A DNA stretch of 50,215 nucleotides from Parendozoicomonas callyspongiae (GTDB taxonomy: Bacteria > Pseudomonadota > Gammaproteobacteria > Pseudomonadales > Endozoicomonadaceae), in assembly GCF_023502345.1 (NCBI RefSeq), contig NZ_JAMFLX010000029.1:1-50215 (forward strand), in the 5' to 3' direction. A program made the position numbers and the translations under genes. Every line of letters starts with the position of its first letter. Within the stretch, counting starts at the first letter, position 1. This document shows, piece by piece, positions 39,536 through 46,884 of the stretch. Under the pieces are notes generated by a model. The model was not told the DNA's origin. It ran no database searches and saw only the letters and a list, made by a program, of their open reading frames with translations.

Positions 39536-40225
39536 TCAACCACTAATACTGACCCGCAATGATGCGGCGATTGCCAGAGGGGCAAAGGTTATACCCAGCA
39601 TCAGTAGAGCCCCCTGCCACATTAAGAAAGGAACCCACGGCAACTCACTGATGGCCGCCCCGATACACCCGGTCCCGAGAATCAAAACAGGAATATAGAG
39701 AGGCAGGATAAGAAGGGAAAGCAATATTCCTCCTTTTCTTAGGCCAACGGTCAAACCGGCACCAATTGCTCCAATAAGGCTTAGTAATGGTGTACCCATA
39801 AGCAGAGTCAGGAACACAGCCGGTATAGCTTCACCCGGCACATCAAACATCACTGCCAGCACCGGTGAAAGCAGAGTGAGCGGCAGGCCGGTAATCAACC
39901 AGTGCACAACCACCTTGGCCATAACCATCACCCAGAGCGGCTGAGGACTGAGCAGCAGCAGTTCCAGTGAACCATCTTCATAATCAGAGCGGAACAGACT
40001 GTCCATTGCCAGCAGATTAGCAAGCAGTGCCGATACCCAGATTACCCCGCCACCCATAATGGTCAGTAGTTTTGGATCAGGCCCAACACCTAAGGGAAAC
40101 AGGCTGGCAACCAGTACAAAAAAGATCAGCGGGTTGACCATATCGCCGCGATTTCGCACCGCCAGCCGGATATCCCGTGTAAAAATGGTTTTTGCGCCCT
40201 GCAACAAACTCACACTCTGGCTCAT
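39536..40225 (-). CDS. ccmB: Haem exporter protein CcmB
   Basis: CcmB is the permease partner of the CcmA ATPase in the complex that frees haem-loaded CcmE. The 229-residue protein has six hydrophobic segments and the family features FTRDIRLAVRNRGDMVNPLIFF (N-terminus), FRSDYEDGSLELLLLSPQP and PLSLIGAIGAGLTVGLRKGG. It overlaps ccmA by 4 bases. Confidence 0.95.
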   Translation of the reverse strand: MSQSVSLLQGAKTIFTRDIRLAVRNRGDMVNPLIFFVLVASLFPLGVGPDPKLLTIMGGGVIWVSALLANLLAMDSLFRSDYEDGSLELLLLSPQPLWVMVMAKVVVHWLITGLPLTLLSPVLAVMFDVPGEAIPAVFLTLLMGTPLLSLIGAIGAGLTVGLRKGGILLSLLILPLYIPVLILGTGCIGAAISELPWVPFLMWQGALLMLGITFAPLAIAASLRVSISG

Positions 40226-40860
40226 ACACTTGGTTCCAGGGCTAATTTACGGAAACCGGAATAATCCAGATTCATCTCGTGGTGCGTGGTCATCATCACA
40301 AGCCCGCCATCTTTAGCATGATCAACCATCAGCTGTTCCAGCTCGGCTGTTCCCTGAAGATCAATGGCGGTAAATGGCTCATCCAGAATCCAGAGTTTCT
40401 GTTTGTTTTTTAAATGCAGGCGCGCCAGGGCAACTCGGCGGTTCTGTCCCGCAGATAGCCGATAGCAGGGAACATCTTCGTAACCCCGCAGACCTACTTT
40501 CTCCAGAGCCTGGTAGATTTCCTGAACGGTAATAGAATAGTGCAGCCCCATGGCCCAGCGCAGATTCTCTTCCGGGGACATGGTGGCTTTTACACCGGGC
40601 TGATGCCCCATATAAAGGAGGTGACTGTGGAAACCTGGCTTGTCTTCATCAACCGGCGAACCACACCAGTCAACCTGACCATGAAAATCGAGCGAAAGGC
40701 CGGCAACAATTCTGAGCAGGGTAGTCTTGCCCACACCATTGGGGCCGGATACCTGCAGCACATCACCAGAACAGAGTGTGAACGCAAGATTTTCGAACAG
40801 ACACCGACCATCCCGTTCACAAGTCAGGTCGGAAACACTTAATTGCAGCAAACCGTCCAT
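40222..40860 (-). CDS. ccmA: Haem exporter ATP-binding protein CcmA
   Basis: The ATPase of the CcmABCDE complex. The 212-residue protein has Walker A GPNGVGKTT (39-47), the ABC signature LSAGQNRRVALARL (about 137-150, Gln in place of the usual second Gly region), and Walker B KLWILDEPFTAID. The switch His is in MMTTHHEM. It is the first gene of the ccm operon; the promoter should lie in the region it shares with the nrf operon. I could not identify a convincing -10/-35 pair for it. Confidence 0.95.
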   Translation of the reverse strand: MDGLLQLSVSDLTCERDGRCLFENLAFTLCSGDVLQVSGPNGVGKTTLLRIVAGLSLDFHGQVDWCGSPVDEDKPGFHSHLLYMGHQPGVKATMSPEENLRWAMGLHYSITVQEIYQALEKVGLRGYEDVPCYRLSAGQNRRVALARLHLKNKQKLWILDEPFTAIDLQGTAELEQLMVDHAKDGGLVMMTTHHEMNLDYSGFRKLALEPSV

Positions 40861-41043
40861 CCAGCACCGGTTGAAAACCCGGCTACTATATTACAGTTCG
40901 GAAAGATTTTGCAGCTTCCTTTAACGAATAAACTGCAACAATTATTATCCTGGCCTGCTCATCTTTATTTATAAAATAATTAATTGATGGCCTGCTTCGG
41001 TTTAATAAACCCAAGAAAACAAAACTTCCAGCAATTAACTTTC

Positions 41044-41050
41044 TACCACT
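41044..41050 (+). promoter_or_regulatory. NarL/NarP-type heptamer
   Basis: TACCACT fits the heptamer consensus TACYNMT. Its opposite-orientation partner AGTGGTA is at 41096-41102, 45 bases away. A single 7-mer occurs often by chance, so its value depends on the neighbouring sites. Confidence 0.35.
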
Positions 41051-41095
41051 TTTAGGCAATAACACCTACCAGAGTCAATATCGCCTTACTTAACA

Positions 41096-41102
41096 AGTGG
41101 TA
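41096..41102 (-). promoter_or_regulatory. NarL/NarP-type heptamer, inverted
   Basis: AGTGGTA is the reverse complement of TACCACT, identical in sequence to the heptamer at 41044-41050. It may contribute to control of either the ccm or the nrf promoter. Confidence 0.35.
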
Positions 41103-41217
41103 AAATAACGGTTGACGTTGCCTGAATAATTTTTGCTTCAGACTGCAAAAAGATCATCACTCACTCTTTCTGTATTTTTGGTGGTATTTTGAGCTAACAC
41201 TATAAGACAAAACCATA

Positions 41218-41233
41218 TACCCCTTAAGTGGTA
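41218..41233. promoter_or_regulatory. NarL/NarP-type 7-2-7 site
   Basis: TACCCCT and AGTGGTA are two inverted heptamers separated by TA. This 7-2-7 arrangement is the one bound by NarP and NarL dimers at nitrite-reductase promoters in E. coli. It is centred about 195 bases upstream of the inferred nrf start, farther than in E. coli, so it could also act on ccm or need DNA looping. Confidence 0.65.
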
Positions 41234-41372
41234 TGCCGCATAATCCCTTATTTCTTGAGAAAATGAAACGAAAATCATTCTCAAAAATAAAGTCAGAAAC
41301 TGTATTTGCTTAGCTCATTTTTTAATCGGAATCTACGTGATTAACACTTAAAAAAAACTAATTAATTCACGC

Positions 41373-41386
41373 TTGATTCTTATCAA
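41373..41386. promoter_or_regulatory. FNR/Anr box of the first nrf operon
   Basis: TTGATTCTTATCAA is a perfect FNR site (TTGAT-N4-ATCAA). With its centre at 41379.5, class II activation (centre at -41.5) predicts a start near 41421, and a -10-like CAGAAT lies at 41409-41414, at the right distance. This supports anaerobic induction of nrfH-nrfE-nrfA. Confidence 0.85.
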
Positions 41387-41408
41387 TAAAGATTTATTCA
41401 ACACTCAT

Positions 41409-41414
41409 CAGAAT
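41409..41414 (+). promoter_or_regulatory. Probable -10 element of the first nrf operon
   Basis: CAGAAT matches TATAAT at four positions and lies 22 bases after the FNR box, where a class II FNR-dependent promoter should have its -10. The absence of a good -35 is normal for such promoters. Confidence 0.5.
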
Positions 41415-41493
41415 TTCTCCTGATGCAAAATAAATGAATGTTTCTTCCTTGTTAAAAAAATCCCTCAGGGCCAGGTAGCGGAGAGAGAAATCA

Positions 41494-42105
41494 ATGACTG
41501 TTGTGAGAAATCTACTCGGTTTTTTATCGAAACCCTCTGTCCGGTATTCAGCCGGCGCACTTATTTTGGCTGGAGCAGCCGGCGCCCTTATTTTATGGGG
41601 TGGATTTAATTTCACCATGAATGCAACCAGTACAGAAGAATTCTGTATCAGCTGCCATGAAATGGAAGCCAACGCTTACGCCGAATACAAAGAGACCATC
41701 CACTATTCCAACAGCTCTGGCGTAACAGCCGAATGCGCTGACTGTCACATTCCCCATGACACTGTCGGCAAGATCTTCCGCAAGATCGAAGCCTCCCGTG
41801 AAGTGTACGGAAACATCATCGGCAAGATCGATACTCCTGAAAAGTATGAAGCACACCGTCTGGAAATGGCTGAGCGTGAATGGGGCAAGATGCGCGCCAA
41901 CGATTCAGCTAACTGCCGTGCCTGTCACAGCGATTTCGAACGTAATATCGAAAACCAGTACGAGTGGGCCCAGATTAATCACAAGAAAATGATCGCTGAA
42001 GGCAAGACCTGTATCGATTGCCACCAGGGTATTGCCCACAAGCTGCCCAACACCAAGCAGATGCATAAGCAGATCCCCGAATCTATCGATTACAAGGCTC
42101 AGTAA
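41494..42105 (+). CDS. nrfH: NapC/NrfH-type tetrahaem cytochrome c, copy 1
   Basis: A membrane-anchored quinol dehydrogenase that passes electrons from the quinol pool to periplasmic NrfA. The 203-residue protein has one N-terminal membrane helix (about 18-40) and four CxxCH motifs: Cys51 (CISCHEM, where Met may serve as a ligand), Cys81, Cys141 and Cys173. Size and spacing are those of the NapC/NirT/NrfH family; NrfH is chosen by context. GGAGAGAG lies upstream of the ATG. Gammaproteobacteria such as E. coli use NrfBCD instead, so this is the NrfHA-type arrangement. Copy 2 (46253-46852) has all four haem sites at identical positions. Confidence 0.92.
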   Translation: MTVVRNLLGFLSKPSVRYSAGALILAGAAGALILWGGFNFTMNATSTEEFCISCHEMEANAYAEYKETIHYSNSSGVTAECADCHIPHDTVGKIFRKIEASREVYGNIIGKIDTPEKYEAHRLEMAEREWGKMRANDSANCRACHSDFERNIENQYEWAQINHKKMIAEGKTCIDCHQGIAHKLPNTKQMHKQIPESIDYKAQ

Positions 42106-42117
42106 GGGGCTTTATTG

Positions 42118-44037
42118 ATGGCTTCTACCGCAGGCTATCTGCTTCTCACCTCCGCGTTCGGGGTCAGTATTTTGCTGACCCTGCTGCCTGCCGGCAGCCG
42201 CTGGATGAGTGAGGCAACCACCCGCCGCTTGACCGGTGTACTGGCTATAGGTCAGTTTCTGGGCCTGGCTGGTGCTCTGTCCCTTCTTATTTATTCCATG
42301 GCGACCCTGGATTTTTCACTGGAATATGTGGTGAAAAATACCAGCATAAATCTGCCCATGCTGTACCGCATTACCGGTACCTGGGGCGGTCATGAAGGTT
42401 CACTTCTACTGTGGACTTCGACGTTGGCAGGCTGGAGCTTCCTGTTCTGGCTGGGCAGCAGTCATATGAACCAGCAGCTGCGCCGGATCACTTTGTCGAT
42501 TACCGCAGCCGTCAGTCTCGGTTTTCAGGCGTTGCTGGTACTGTCACCTCCCTTCCGCGCCATGAAGTTCTATATCCCGGAAGATGGTCAGGGTCTCAAC
42601 CCGATGCTGCAGGATGCCGGGCTGGGTATACATCCACCGACGCTTTATATCGGTTATGCAGGAATCAGTATTGTCTTTGCCATGGTTATGGCGGCACTGA
42701 TTCTCAGGCTTCCAGTGCGGGAATGGGTGCGCGAAATGCAGCGAACAGCTGTTACCGCCTGGGGCTGGCTGACACTCGGTATCGCTCTCGGAAGCTGGTG
42801 GGCCTATCTGGAACTCGGCTGGGGCGGATGGTGGTTCTGGGATCCTGCTGAAAACGCTTCCCTGATGCCATGGCTGTCACTGAGTGCACTTCTGCATGCT
42901 GGCATTCTGGCCAAACGTAACCGAAAAGCCGCCCACACCATTGCAGGTCTGGCAACAGCAACCCAGGCACTGATGCTGATCGGCATGTTTATTGTTCGTT
43001 CCGGCATTATGTCTTCGGTTCACTCCTTTACCAGTGACCCAACCCTGGGCATGACCATCATTACATTTATTGTACTGACAACTGCCTGCGGTTATATGAC
43101 ACAGGTTTTGCGGCCTCCCGTGGAGAATCAGGCTACGTCCCGCTACTCCAGGGCCGATATGATGATAGTGGCTGCCATTATCTTCCTGGTTCTGGCCTGT
43201 GCCACAGTTCTGCTGGGAACCATGTACCCCTTCGTACTGGAAGTTCTTGATCTCGGCAAGATCTCTGTTGGACCAGCCTACTTCAACACCTTCTTTGTAC
43301 CACTCACACTGATCACCGGTGCAGTACTGGCTTACTCAAGCCTGCGCGGCGACCTCAAGCAGGCTCTCACCGCATTCTTGGGCGCTGGACTGCTGGCAGG
43401 TTCCTCAGTTTATACCGTTATTGGTGAACTTGACTGGCTGGCGATCACTTCGGTGACTATTGCCCTGGTGATTCTGGTGGCTGCAATCAGAGAACTTCGC
43501 TTCTTCGGGATTCGTGGCGGTACGGTTGCCCATATCGGTCTGGCTCTGACGCTGCTTGGCGGCACTCTGTCTGAGCGTGGCACCGATATTATGGAATTAC
43601 GGATGTGGCCCGGTGATTCCGCTGATCTCGGCGGTTACTCATTCGAGTTTTCCGGAACCACTCCGGTGATAGGGCCCAACTATTTCTCAGATTTTGGCTT
43701 CTTTGATGTCACCAAAGATGATGAGGTTGTCGGAGTCATCAACCCGGAGAAGCGGTTGTATCCGCAATTCGGTCAACAGGTCATGACCGAGGCCGGTAAT
43801 CTGCCGGAACTGAACAATGACCTCTATGTCGCACTGGGCGAGCCTTTTAACGACGGTTCCTGGGCTGTTCGTCTGCGCGTCATTCCCTTTATCAGTCTGC
43901 TGTGGCTCGGATCTCTCATCATGACCTTCAGCTGCTGTCGTTTTGTTAAACGTCCCATGAGTATTTCCAAAATGCTCCTTTCGTATCAACCCAACACCTT
44001 TTGCGCACACAATAACAAGTCAGGAGAACAGGCATGA
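42118..44037 (+). CDS. nrfE: CcmF/NrfE-type haem lyase, copy 1
   Basis: A polytopic CcmF-family protein in the nrf operon, by position NrfE, the haem lyase for the unusual CxxCK haem site of NrfA. It has WGGHEGSLLLW (about 91-101) and the WWD motif GWGGWWFWDPAENASLMPWL (about 237-256), as in CcmF. ATG at 42118 has GGGG 8 bases upstream; a TTG one codon earlier is unlikely. The length is 639 residues. The E. coli enzyme works with NrfF and NrfG, which are absent here. The stop codon overlaps the nrfA start (ATGA). Confidence 0.9.
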   Translation: MASTAGYLLLTSAFGVSILLTLLPAGSRWMSEATTRRLTGVLAIGQFLGLAGALSLLIYSMATLDFSLEYVVKNTSINLPMLYRITGTWGGHEGSLLLWTSTLAGWSFLFWLGSSHMNQQLRRITLSITAAVSLGFQALLVLSPPFRAMKFYIPEDGQGLNPMLQDAGLGIHPPTLYIGYAGISIVFAMVMAALILRLPVREWVREMQRTAVTAWGWLTLGIALGSWWAYLELGWGGWWFWDPAENASLMPWLSLSALLHAGILAKRNRKAAHTIAGLATATQALMLIGMFIVRSGIMSSVHSFTSDPTLGMTIITFIVLTTACGYMTQVLRPPVENQATSRYSRADMMIVAAIIFLVLACATVLLGTMYPFVLEVLDLGKISVGPAYFNTFFVPLTLITGAVLAYSSLRGDLKQALTAFLGAGLLAGSSVYTVIGELDWLAITSVTIALVILVAAIRELRFFGIRGGTVAHIGLALTLLGGTLSERGTDIMELRMWPGDSADLGGYSFEFSGTTPVIGPNYFSDFGFFDVTKDDEVVGVINPEKRLYPQFGQQVMTEAGNLPELNNDLYVALGEPFNDGSWAVRLRVIPFISLLWLGSLIMTFSCCRFVKRPMSISKMLLSYQPNTFCAHNNKSGEQA

Positions 44038-45440
44038 TTCACTGTCGAACGTTATTAACCGGGGTACTCGCCACGCTGCTGACTACAGGTTTAGCAAATG
44101 CGGCTCCTACTGAAATTCCAGAATCCCGGAATGACAAATTTGAGAAGGGCTACCCTCACCAGTTTGAAAGCTGGAAGAGCACTGAAGAGATGGACTTCAA
44201 GAGCAAGCATCTTGGCAACAAGATGGAAGATATGCTCGAGAAGGATCCTCGTTTAGTTGTTCTCTGGGCTGGCTACGGCTTTTCCAAGGATTACAATGCC
44301 CCCCGCGGCCATATGTATGCCATCACCGATCTTCGCAACACCCTGCGTACCGGTGCCCCCAAGAAACCAACTGATGGTCCGATGCCTAATGCCTGTTGGA
44401 CCTGTAAGGGACCGGACGTCACCCGACTGATGGCTGAGCAGGGTGAAGACTACTTCAAAGGTAAGTGGGCTTCCAAAGGTGATCAGGTTGTTAATTCAGT
44501 TGGCTGCTATGACTGTCATGACACCAAGGATGACATGAAGCTGCGCCCAGGCCGCTCTGCCCACCAGGCTACCATGCAGCCTAACGGCGTTGATGTTGCC
44601 AAGATCTCTAACCAGGACATGAAGTCTGCTGTCTGTGGCCAGTGTCATAGTGAGTACTACTTTGCTGGCAAGGATAAGGTTGTAACCTTCCCGACAGCCA
44701 AGGGTACCAAGGTTGAAGATATGGAAGCCTACTATGATGAGCTGGAGTTTAAAGACTGGACTCACAAGATCTCCAAGGCACCCATGCTGAAAGCTCAGCA
44801 CCCAGGCATTGAAGTCTGGAAAGAGGGCGTACACGGTCGTAACAATGTATCCTGCGCCGACTGCCATATGCCTAAGCGTAAGGAAAAAGGTGTGACCTTC
44901 ACCGATCACCGTGTGGTTAGCCCACTGCGTGATATGAAGGCTACCTGTAAGACCTGTCACAGCCAGGACGAACAGTATCTGCTGGACGTAACCTATGCCC
45001 GTCAGGAGCAGGTTGAAGAACTGAAGATCAAGGCTGAAGACGCTATCGTCCGTGCCCACATCGAAGCTGGTGAAGCCTGGAAGGCCGGTGCAACTGAAGC
45101 CGAGATGAAGAAGCCTCTGATGGCTATCCGTCACGCCCAATGGCGCTGGGATTACTCCATTGCTTCTCACGGTGCATCTTTCCACGCACCTGAAGAAGTT
45201 CTGCGTATCCTGGGTACTGCCCTGGAGAAAGCTGGCGAAGCCCGTGTTGAGCTGACCCGCATTCTGGCCAAGCATGGTGTCAACAAAGAGATCCCAATGC
45301 CTGACCTGTCTTCCAAGGCCAAGGCTCAAGCCTTTATCGGTCTTGATATGGACAAGCTCAATGGTGCCAAGGAAGAGTTCAAGAAGAACACTCTGCCCAA
45401 GTGGGATGCAACTGCCCGCGAAAATGGTCTGCTGAAGTAA
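44034..45440 (+). CDS. nrfA: Cytochrome c nitrite reductase NrfA (ammonia-forming), copy 1
   Basis: NrfA reduces nitrite to ammonium with six electrons in the periplasm. The 468-residue protein has a signal peptide (cleavage near ANA, residue 23), the active-site haem motif CWTCK at Cys121-Lys125, and four CxxCH motifs (Cys158, Cys201, Cys274, Cys305). CGQCHSEYYF holds the active-site Tyr, and the distal haem region (NVSCADCHMP) is conserved. AGGAG precedes the ATG. Lys is almost always AAG here, a stronger codon bias than in copy 2, suggesting high expression. A strong terminator follows. Confidence 0.97.
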   Translation: MIHCRTLLTGVLATLLTTGLANAAPTEIPESRNDKFEKGYPHQFESWKSTEEMDFKSKHLGNKMEDMLEKDPRLVVLWAGYGFSKDYNAPRGHMYAITDLRNTLRTGAPKKPTDGPMPNACWTCKGPDVTRLMAEQGEDYFKGKWASKGDQVVNSVGCYDCHDTKDDMKLRPGRSAHQATMQPNGVDVAKISNQDMKSAVCGQCHSEYYFAGKDKVVTFPTAKGTKVEDMEAYYDELEFKDWTHKISKAPMLKAQHPGIEVWKEGVHGRNNVSCADCHMPKRKEKGVTFTDHRVVSPLRDMKATCKTCHSQDEQYLLDVTYARQEQVEELKIKAEDAIVRAHIEAGEAWKAGATEAEMKKPLMAIRHAQWRWDYSIASHGASFHAPEEVLRILGTALEKAGEARVELTRILAKHGVNKEIPMPDLSSKAKAQAFIGLDMDKLNGAKEEFKKNTLPKWDATARENGLLK

Positions 45441-45460
45441 TATTCGGTCAGCTACCGTTC

Positions 45461-45490
45461 AAAAACCCGGGAAAATTCCCGGGTTTTTTT
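45461..45490. terminator. Bidirectional terminator between nrfA (copy 1) and ccmE (copy 2)
   Basis: AAAAACCCGGGAA and TTCCCGGGTTTTT form a near-perfect hairpin with A and T tracts on both sides. It ends the first nrf operon on the plus strand and the convergent ccmE copy on the minus strand. The last T residues overlap the ccmE stop codon. Confidence 0.95.
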
Positions 45491-45938
45491 ATGGCCTGTT
45501 AATTCCTTTCTCTGCATGAACCTTATCTATCGCATCTTTCACTTCCGGTGGCATATAGTTTGGATCATGCTTGGCCAGCACTTCACTGGCGCAGAACTCT
45601 CCCGACTGTTCAAGCTGCCCCAGAGCAACAATCCCCTGCCCTTCCTGAAACAGATCAGGGAGAATCCCTTCATAGCGAACACTGATCTGCTCACCACCAT
45701 CCGTGATGCCAAAACGAACCTTCAGGTTCTGGCTGCTTCGCTCAACAGAACCAGGCACCACAAGCCCGCCTCCCCGGATTGTTTTTCCAATAGGTGCCTC
45801 ACCAGCAATCATCTGGCTCGGGGTAAAAAAAAGATTGATGTTACTCTGCAGGGCAACCAGCGCCATCGTCAGACTGATACTGACTCCGCAGAGAATGAAC
45901 ATCAGAACATAGAAACGTTGTCTTTGGACTATGGTCAA
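45489..45938 (-). CDS. ccmE2: Haem chaperone CcmE, second copy
   Basis: A second CcmE, 149 residues, with the same plan as the operon copy: membrane helix (about 9-30), GEAPIGKTIRGGGLVVPGSVERS and the haem-binding motif HDPNY (His124, Tyr128). The haem-binding His and Tyr are intact, so it should work. It is encoded alone, on the minus strand, between the two nrf operons. Neither ccmF nor another ccm gene is next to it on the same strand, so it may supply haem for the NrfE-type lyases. Divergence from the first copy is moderate, and residue 116 is Cys instead of His. Confidence 0.93.
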   Translation of the reverse strand: MTIVQRQRFYVLMFILCGVSISLTMALVALQSNINLFFTPSQMIAGEAPIGKTIRGGGLVVPGSVERSSQNLKVRFGITDGGEQISVRYEGILPDLFQEGQGIVALGQLEQSGEFCASEVLAKHDPNYMPPEVKDAIDKVHAEKGINRP

Positions 45939-46252
45939 AGCGTTATCTCGTTTGCAGTGAAAGCCCGGTCACAATATAGGCCAGCATTCTCGAATACTGC
46001 GAGATTTTTGCGCGATCACATAAGCAACTTATTGGTCAGGAAAATTTGTTATAAGACAAGTCGCAATCTGGTCATAGAATGTTTCACTAGTCATTTGCCT
46101 GATATTCACCAAATAACAACTTTATACAACAGCCTAAAACAGCTGGAATATATGACAGCCGATTCTGATTATGAATTGCATTCATAAATCAGACAGGTGT
46201 TGTTTTTGTGACATCAGGCCGCTGATACCTGAGAGTACTGAGAGAACAACCA
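45939..46252. promoter_or_regulatory. Region upstream of the second nrf operon
   Basis: This 314-base region should carry divergent promoters for ccmE2 and the second nrf operon. I find no TTGAT-N4-ATCAA site and no TACYNMT heptamer. It does contain ATTTG ... CAAAT flanking a CCTGATATTCAC core near 46094-46115, and a perfect palindrome annotated separately. Confidence 0.5.
46169..46187. promoter_or_regulatory. Palindromic operator candidate before the second nrf operon
   Basis: TTATGAAT-TGC-ATTCATAA is a perfect 8-3-8 inverted repeat ending 65 bases before the second nrfH start. I do not recognise the binding protein. Its position fits an operator, and a weak hairpin is the alternative. Confidence 0.5.
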
Positions 46253-46852
46253 ATGGCTGTGGTTCGCAAATTTTTGAGCTTTCTGTCTCAACCCTCCGTG
46301 CGCTATTCCGCTGGCGCGCTCCTTTTGTTTGGCGCTGCAGGCATGATTATCCTGTGGGGTGCCTTCTCATTTTCCATGAGTGCCACCAGCACCGAGAAAT
46401 TCTGTGTCAGTTGTCATGAGATGGAGGATCATGCCTGGGCTGAATTCAAGGAAACAACCCATTATCAGAACAGTTCCGGTGTGACTGCCGAGTGTGCAGA
46501 CTGCCATATTCCCCATGACACCTTTGGCAAAATCATGCGCAAGATAGAGGCGTCACGAGAAGTCTATGGAACAATCATCGGAAAAATCAACACCCCGGAA
46601 AAATATGAAGCTCACCGCCTGGAAATGGCTGAGCGTGAGTGGAAGAAGATGAAAGCCAACGACTCGGCCCCGTGCCGCCACTGCCACAGCAACTTCGAGC
46701 AGGCTATTGAGCATCAGTATGAATGGGCTCAGATCAATCACAGGAAAATGCTGGCCGAAGGCGGAACCTGTATTGATTGTCACAAGGGTATTGCCCACAA
46801 ATTGCCCAATACCAAGCTGATGAAGAAAAAGATCCCTCCTTATCTGGACTAG
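46253..46852 (+). CDS. nrfH2: NapC/NrfH-type tetrahaem cytochrome c, copy 2
   Basis: The second quinol dehydrogenase, 199 residues, collinear with copy 1 without a gap up to about residue 190. One N-terminal membrane helix and four haem motifs: Cys51 (CVSCHEM), Cys81, Cys141 and Cys173. The proteins agree over long stretches, for example HRLEMAEREW, and differ mostly in surface residues and the C-terminal tail (YLD against IDYKAQ). The nucleotide sequence differs at many third positions, so the duplication is not recent. It heads the second nrf operon. Confidence 0.92.
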   Translation: MAVVRKFLSFLSQPSVRYSAGALLLFGAAGMIILWGAFSFSMSATSTEKFCVSCHEMEDHAWAEFKETTHYQNSSGVTAECADCHIPHDTFGKIMRKIEASREVYGTIIGKINTPEKYEAHRLEMAEREWKKMKANDSAPCRHCHSNFEQAIEHQYEWAQINHRKMLAEGGTCIDCHKGIAHKLPNTKLMKKKIPPYLD

Positions 46853-46884
46853 TTGGCTGAGATATTTACTGCCTGGTTATCATC

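Larger units (their letters stand above)
40861..41493. promoter_or_regulatory. Divergent regulatory region between the ccm and nrf operons
   Basis: About 630 AT-rich bases without an ORF. It holds a perfect FNR box, a NarL/NarP-type 7-2-7 site, two single NarL-type heptamers (annotated separately) and an imperfect palindrome TTGAGAAAATGA ... TCATTCTCAA around 41253-41283. Such a concentration of anaerobic control sites is consistent with joint control of cytochrome maturation and nitrite reduction. Confidence 0.75.
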
